Part shown: piece by piece, positions 7,168 to 10,197 of the stretch | Numbering within the stretch: the stretch's first letter is position 1 | How the letters are laid out: each line of letters starts with the position of its first letter | From: Actinomycetales bacterium | Lineage (GTDB): Bacteria > Actinomycetota > Actinomycetes > Actinomycetales > JAHECE01 | Direction of reading: 5' to 3' | Length of the DNA: 10,197 nucleotides | NCBI GenBank assembly: GCA_024641895.1 | Contig: JAHECE010000093.1 | Span: 1 to 10,197, forward strand | Position numbers and translations under genes: made by a program | Notes under the pieces: generated by a model | Seen by the model: the letters and a program-made list of their open reading frames with translations, nothing else | The model's database searches: none | Told to the model about the DNA's origin: nothing

Positions 7168-7432
7168 GGGCGCTCCTTCCGGCGCTAGCGCGCCGACGGC
7201 CGCCGCTCTCCAGGCCGCTGGCGCGGCCGGTGCGGCGCAAGGCGGTGGCGGTCGACCGGCGCGAGGCGGCCGGTCGAAGCCACCTCCCCGGAGCGAAGAT
7301 GCTCCATCGGCTGGCCTCCCGGAGGACGGCGGTCGTGCCGTCCGTCAGGGAAAACGCTAAGGCCAGGGCCCTGATGAGCCCAGTCCGACACGCCAGCGGA
7401 CGGTGCGGCTCCCCCGGCGGGACCGTGACCTC
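7168..7432 (-). promoter_or_regulatory. Hairpin-rich 265-bp region upstream of phoH, possible structured leader
   Basis: The gap between the prenyltransferase stop and the phoH start contains several perfect inverted repeats. These are GGCGC/GCGCC (7181-7185 with 7190-7194) beside the ribosome site; TCGACCGGC/GCCGGTCGA (7252-7260 with 7269-7277, 9 bp); GGAGC/GCTCC (7290-7294 with 7301-7305); and GGACGGC/GCCGTCC (7324-7330 with 7337-7343). Most lie downstream of a possible -10 box at 7354-7359, so they would be in the mRNA leader. I do not recognise a known riboswitch class. A 68-codon minus-strand frame (7185-7391, GTG start, no Shine-Dalgarno) crosses this region, but its third positions are less GC-biased than the real genes. 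Confidence 0.45.
7354..7359 (-). promoter_or_regulatory. Possible -10 box for phoH (TAGCGT)
   Basis: On the minus strand TAGCGT matches TANNNT and lies in the most AT-rich part of this gap. Transcription from it would give a leader of about 180 nt before the GTG at 7167. No good -35 hexamer is seen at the normal distance, so this is tentative. Confidence 0.3.
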
Positions 7433-8194
7433 CTAGCGGCCCAGCCGGCGCTCTCGCTCGGCGTACGAGCGCAGCGCCCGCAGGAAGTCCACCCGTCGGA
7501 AGTCCGGCCAGAACGCCTCGCAGAAGTAGAACTCGCTGTGCACGCTCTGCCAGAGCAGGAAGCCGCCGAGCCGTTGCTCGCCGGAGGTCCGGATGACGAG
7601 GTCCGGGTCCGGCTGGCCCTTCGTGTAGAGGTGCTCGGCGATGTGCTCCACGGTGAGGATCTGCGCGAGCTCCTCGATGCTCGTACCGGCCTCGGCGTGC
7701 TCCTTGAGGAGGCCGCGGACGGCGTCGGCGATCTCGTGCCGCCCGCCGTAGCCGACCGCCACGTTGACATGCAGGCCCTGTACCCCGGCGGAACGTTCCT
7801 CGGCCCGGCGCAGCCGCCCGGCGACCTCCTCGGGCAGGAGGTCGAGTGCGCCGACGACCCGGATCCGCCAGCGCCCGGTTGCCGCGAGAGAGTCGACGGC
7901 GTCCGCGATGATCCCGAGGAGCTCGACCACCTCGGCCGGATCTCGGTTCAGGTTGTCGGTGGAGAACATCCAGAGCGTGACGATCCGCACGCCGACGTCC
8001 TCGGACCAGCCAAGCAGATCCGCCACCTTGTCCGCGCCGCGGCGGTGCCCTGCGGCAGGAGCGGAGCCGAGAGCCCGCGCCCAGCGCCGGTTGCCGTCGA
8101 GGATCACCCCGATGTGCTGCGGCACCGGGGCCTTGGCGAGCGCCGCCGCCAGGCGTCGCTCGTACACCCCGTAGAGCACGGCTGGCGGGCGCAT
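7433..8194 (-). CDS. uppS: cis-prenyltransferase (UppS family), probable short-chain (2Z,6E)-FPP synthase type
   Basis: A 253-residue cis-prenyltransferase that condenses IPP onto an allylic diphosphate. Motifs: HIGVILDGNRRWAR (27-40) with catalytic Asp33, GHRRGADKV (49-57), WMFSTDNLNRD (75-85), HVNVAVGYGGR (142-152), DLVIRTSGEQRLGGFLLWQ (198-216) with Arg202 and Arg208, and Glu221. The N-terminal YGVYERRL, the DGNRRWAR variant and the ending close to RRLGR resemble M. tuberculosis Rv1086, a (2Z,6E)-farnesyl diphosphate synthase, more than long-chain UPP synthases, which have DGNGRWA. Met76 replaces the small Ala69 of E. coli UppS, a chain-length position, which favours a short product. The ATG at 8194 was chosen because homologues start there; the frame extends 25 codons further without family similarity. 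A weak GGGAG lies 12 nt upstream. A separate long-chain UppS would be expected elsewhere. Confidence 0.93.
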   Translation of the reverse strand: MRPPAVLYGVYERRLAAALAKAPVPQHIGVILDGNRRWARALGSAPAAGHRRGADKVADLLGWSEDVGVRIVTLWMFSTDNLNRDPAEVVELLGIIADAVDSLAATGRWRIRVVGALDLLPEEVAGRLRRAEERSAGVQGLHVNVAVGYGGRHEIADAVRGLLKEHAEAGTSIEELAQILTVEHIAEHLYTKGQPDPDLVIRTSGEQRLGGFLLWQSVHSEFYFCEAFWPDFRRVDFLRALRSYAERERRLGR

Positions 8195-8231
8195 GGTGTG
8201 ACTCAACTCCCGACGCTGAAGGACGGGGGCC

Positions 8232-8237
8232 AACCTA
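8232..8237 (-). promoter_or_regulatory. Putative -10 box of the prenyltransferase inside an inverted repeat
   Basis: On the minus strand TAGGTT matches TANNNT; the transcript would start near 8225, giving a roughly 30-nt leader to the ATG at 8194. The box is enclosed by CGGGGG (8224-8229) and CCCCCG (8238-8243), a perfect 6-bp inverted repeat with an 8-bp centre, which could be an operator or chance in GC-rich DNA. No -35 match is seen. Confidence 0.4.
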
Positions 8238-8323
8238 CCCCCGGCGGACCGCGCCCGGGCGGGACGCACGGCAACTCTCGCGCGAGTGGGCCGGAAGGCC
8301 CCTCGGCCCGCCCCGCCAGGGCG

Positions 8324-8329
8324 GATGAT
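8324..8329 (+). promoter_or_regulatory. Possible -10 box of trhA (GATGAT)
   Basis: GATGAT keeps the conserved A and final T of the -10 element and ends 8 nt before the ATG at 8338, so the message would be leaderless or nearly so; no Shine-Dalgarno lies at normal spacing. Upstream in the same 143-bp divergent interval are a 10-bp palindrome CTCGCGCGAG (8277-8286) and a GGGCC-GGAA-GGCCC hairpin (8288-8301). Function unproven. Confidence 0.3.
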
Positions 8330-8337
8330 GGCCTCTG

Positions 8338-9069
8338 ATGGACAACGTCGAAAGCCCGAGCCCCGCGGCGCAGCACCCGCACCCCGACCCCTCGCGGCAG
8401 CCGGGCGCGGGACCCCTCTCGGCGGCGGCGACCAAGGTCAAGCCGATGCTCCGGGGCTGGATCCACGCAGGCACCGCCCCCGTCGCGCTCGTCGCCGGGA
8501 TCGTCCTCGTCGCCCTGTCCCCGACGACGGCCGCACGCGCGAGCACCGCGGTCTTCGCGTTCTCGACCGTTCTCCTCTTCTCCGCGAGCGCCGTGTACCA
8601 CCGCGGCACGTGGTCGGTCCGGACCACAGCGGCGCTGCGGCGGCTCGACCACTCCAACATCCTGCTGGTCATCGCGGGGACCTACACGCCCCTGGCCGTG
8701 CTCCTCCTGCCCTCCGGGACGGCACGCTGGCTACTGCTCGCGATCTGGGTCGCCGCGCTCGGCGGCATGTTCGCCAGGGTCTTCTGGCTGAGCGCGCCAC
8801 GCTGGTTCTACGTCCCGCTCTACGTGATCCTCGGCATGGTCTCGATCGGTTTCCTGCCCCAGTTCTGGAGGACCGGCGGACCGGTGATCGTCTGGCTCGT
8901 CGTCGCCGGCGGCCTGGCCTACATGCTGGGCGCCGTGGTCTACGGGATCAAGAAGCCCAACCCCAGCCCCCGCTACTTCGGCTTCCACGAGGTCTTCCAC
9001 GTGCTCACGGTGATCGGCTACGTCTGCCACTACATCGCGGTGAGCATCGCGGCCTACGGCGTCGGCTGA
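8338..9069 (+). CDS. trhA: TrhA / hemolysin III family membrane protein (PAQR superfamily)
   Basis: A 243-residue integral membrane protein of the hemolysin III/TrhA family, bacterial relatives of PAQR receptors. Some members affect membrane energetics or lipid homeostasis; the hemolysin name is historical. About seven hydrophobic segments follow a 36-residue Pro/Ser/Ala-rich cytoplasmic N-terminus. Conserved polar residues are present: Ser84 and His88 in SASAVYH, Asp104 and His105 in LDHSN, AGTYTPLAV (113-121), and the C-terminal FHEVFHV (216-222) with His217 and His221, which with His88 form the likely metal site. The ATG at 8338 gives the usual family length; a later ATG (codon 37) would remove the variable tail but keep all helices. 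It diverges from the prenyltransferase, a pairing also recalled for Rv1085c-Rv1086, and precedes ppk2 by 52 bp. Confidence 0.93.
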   Translation: MDNVESPSPAAQHPHPDPSRQPGAGPLSAAATKVKPMLRGWIHAGTAPVALVAGIVLVALSPTTAARASTAVFAFSTVLLFSASAVYHRGTWSVRTTAALRRLDHSNILLVIAGTYTPLAVLLLPSGTARWLLLAIWVAALGGMFARVFWLSAPRWFYVPLYVILGMVSIGFLPQFWRTGGPVIVWLVVAGGLAYMLGAVVYGIKKPNPSPRYFGFHEVFHVLTVIGYVCHYIAVSIAAYGVG

Positions 9070-9079
9070 GCCACGGCAC

Positions 9080-9085
9080 TAGGGT
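9080..9085 (+). promoter_or_regulatory. Putative -10 box of ppk2 (TAGGGT)
   Basis: TAGGGT matches TANNNT and lies 10 bp after the trhA stop. A start near 9092 would give a 30-nt leader carrying GGAGGA (9111-9116) 5 nt before the ATG at 9122. No clear -35 is visible, so ppk2 may also be read through from trhA. Confidence 0.4.
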
Positions 9086-9121
9086 CGGCAGCATCACCAC
9101 GCCGCGACCCGGAGGACCCCG

Positions 9122-10054
9122 ATGTCGTCGAAGTCCGCACCAGGCCCCTGGGACCGCGCGCCATGGGACATGCTGCGCGCGCGCTCCGGCTTTCGACTCG
9201 AGGACCTCGACCGCGCCTCGACCCCGGGCTGGGACGAAGGCAAGAACCGGGCCGCCGATCGGCTCGAAGACCTCGGCGAGGAGATGTCGGGGCTGCAGGA
9301 GCGGCTCTACGCACACGGCCGCACGAACGGGCACCGCCGCGTGCTGCTCGTGCTGCAAGGGCTCGACACCGCCGGCAAGGGCGGGATCGCGCGGCACGTG
9401 ATCGGCCTGGTCGACCCCCAGGGCGTGGCGCTGCGGTCCTTCGGGCGACCGACCGAGGAGGAGCTCGCCCACCACTACCTCTGGCGCATCCGCAACGCAC
9501 TGCCCCCGGGCGGCCGGATCGGCGTCTTCGACCGCTCGCACTACGAGGACGTCCTCGTGGTCCGGGTCGAAGGCCTTGTGCCCGAGGCGACCTGGCAGGC
9601 GCGGTACGCGGAGATCAACGCCTTCGAGGCCGAGGTGGCCGCGAGCGGCACACGGATCATCAAGTGCGCGCTCATGGTCTCCCACGAGGAACAGGGCGCC
9701 CGGCTCCTCGAACGCCTCGACCGCCCTGAGAAGCACTGGAAGTACAGCCCCGGGGACCTGCCCACGCGCCTGAGGTGGGACGACTACCAGGAGGCGTACC
9801 AAGCCGTCTTCGACCGCACCTCGACAGATGTCGCACCCTGGTACGTCATTCCTGCGGACCACAAGTGGTACGTCCGGCTCGCAGTCGCCGAACTTCTTAC
9901 CCGGACCCTGCGGGAGATGGACCTCGCGTGGCCGGCGGCGGACTTCGACGTCGCGGCCGAGCGGGCCAAGCTGCTGGCCACGATGACGGCCGACCACCGC
10001 AGCATCGAGTCCGAGGACGAGGACAACGGCGCCCGACGCCGCCGGAACGGCTAG
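9122..10054 (+). CDS. ppk2: Polyphosphate kinase 2 family protein
   Basis: PPK2 enzymes transfer phosphate between polyphosphate and nucleotides, mainly making nucleoside di- or triphosphates from polyphosphate. The 310-residue product has Walker A GLDTAGKGG (80-88), SFGRPTEEELAHHYLWR (106-122), Walker B VFDRSHYEDVLVVRV (135-149), the lid region with RLDRPEKHWKYS (198-209) and WDDYQEAYQAVFDRTST (219-235), and APWYVIPADHKWYVR (238-252). The SHYEDVLVVRV and PEKHWK segments resemble class III PPK2 enzymes such as that of Meiothermus ruber, which can phosphorylate both AMP and ADP, rather than class I (DRSWYNRA). The start is well supported by GGAGGA 5 nt upstream. The last 20 residues are acidic then Arg-rich and look dispensable. 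Its TAG stop overlaps the stop of the convergent next gene. Substrate class is inferred. Confidence 0.95.
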   Translation: MSSKSAPGPWDRAPWDMLRARSGFRLEDLDRASTPGWDEGKNRAADRLEDLGEEMSGLQERLYAHGRTNGHRRVLLVLQGLDTAGKGGIARHVIGLVDPQGVALRSFGRPTEEELAHHYLWRIRNALPPGGRIGVFDRSHYEDVLVVRVEGLVPEATWQARYAEINAFEAEVAASGTRIIKCALMVSHEEQGARLLERLDRPEKHWKYSPGDLPTRLRWDDYQEAYQAVFDRTSTDVAPWYVIPADHKWYVRLAVAELLTRTLREMDLAWPAADFDVAAERAKLLATMTADHRSIESEDEDNGARRRRNG

Positions 10055-10197
10055 GAACGCGGCACGACGTCGTAGCGCCGGTGGTCGAGGACCGGGACGC
10101 GGGCGCGTACCTCAGCGACGCGGGCGGGGTCCAGATCGGCGATGATCAGCGCCGCCTCGTCGCCCGCCTCGTCGAGCACCGCCCCTAACGGGTCGAC
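10051..10197 (-). CDS. Carbon-nitrogen hydrolase (nitrilase superfamily), C-terminal fragment at window edge
   Basis: The minus strand is open from the right edge to a TAG at 10051-10053, giving 48 residues. They read VDPLGAVLDEAGDEAA, then LIIADLDPARVAEVRARVPV, then LDHRRYDVVPRS. The order 'DPxGxVLxEAG ... ADLDPxxVxxVRxxxPVLxHRR' is characteristic of the end of nitrilase/omega-amidase type hydrolases, which cleave C-N bonds of amides or nitriles with a Glu-Lys-Cys triad. The triad lies beyond the window, so activity and substrate cannot be judged. Codon use is like the neighbouring genes. It converges on ppk2 with a 4-bp CTAG overlap. The fragment is partial because the window ends, not because of visible damage. 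Confidence 0.85.
   Translation of the reverse strand, partial: VDPLGAVLDEAGDEAALIIADLDPARVAEVRARVPVLDHRRYDVVPRS

Noticed and set aside
7403..8338. Plus-strand open frame antisense to the prenyltransferase
   Set aside because: Low-complexity shadow product without motifs; the minus-strand gene has complete cis-prenyltransferase signatures.
8286..9401. Plus-strand open frame overlapping trhA and ppk2 in another frame
   Set aside because: Arg/Pro-rich frame-shifted shadow; would require displacing two clearly recognised genes.
9005..9997. Minus-strand open frame antisense to ppk2
   Set aside because: No family motifs; ppk2 has Walker motifs and a strong ribosome site.
1..10197. tRNA/rRNA genes, CRISPR arrays, insertion sequences, phage or defence genes
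   Set aside because: No such sequence signatures were found by reading both strands; composition is even and every strong ORF belongs to a housekeeping family.

Overview
The window is GC-rich throughout, and third codon positions in the real genes are almost all G or C. GTG starts, TANNNT-type -10 boxes placed directly on start codons, and protein sequences resembling Mycobacterium tuberculosis orthologues point to the chromosome of a high-GC Gram-positive bacterium (Actinomycetota). I would guess Micrococcales, near Cellulomonadaceae, but the family-level guess is inference. No tRNA, rRNA, CRISPR array, insertion sequence, phage gene or obvious foreign segment is visible. This looks like core chromosome, not an accessory island.

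Layout. (1) At 67-1479 (+) rmuC converges on ispH at 1493-2533 (-); a small hairpin between them contains both stop codons. (2) ispH diverges across 57 bp from a tight four-gene plus-strand unit: xseA (2591-3886), xseB (3895-4167), a PfkB-family sugar kinase (4164-5078) and a beta-carbonic anhydrase (5083-5721). This unit ends in a strong 12-bp GC hairpin facing the next, convergent gene. (3) On the minus strand a short-chain type cis-prenyltransferase (7433-8194) is followed, after a 265-bp hairpin-rich gap, by a PIN-PhoH ATPase (5800-7167). (4) Diverging from the prenyltransferase are a TrhA/hemolysin-III membrane protein (8338-9069) and a PPK2 polyphosphate kinase (9122-10054). (5) The right edge holds the 3' end of a carbon-nitrogen hydrolase on the minus strand (10051-10197); its stop codon overlaps the PPK2 stop in a shared CTAG.

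The genes are mostly housekeeping. They cover DNA maintenance (RmuC, exonuclease VII), isoprenoid supply (IspH making IPP/DMAPP, then a cis-prenyltransferase that would use them), RNA turnover or stress (PIN-PhoH), polyphosphate-nucleotide exchange (PPK2), sugar phosphorylation and CO2/bicarbonate interconversion. The gene set resembles the M. tuberculosis Rv1085c-Rv1110 region (hemolysin-like, Z-FPP synthase, PhoH2, XseB, XseA, LytB2), which I recall from memory. I found no convincing new multi-gene system. The parts most worth a second look are the structured leader of the PIN-PhoH gene, with a possible small upstream ORF, the chain-length signature of the cis-prenyltransferase, and the compact promoter and terminator architecture.
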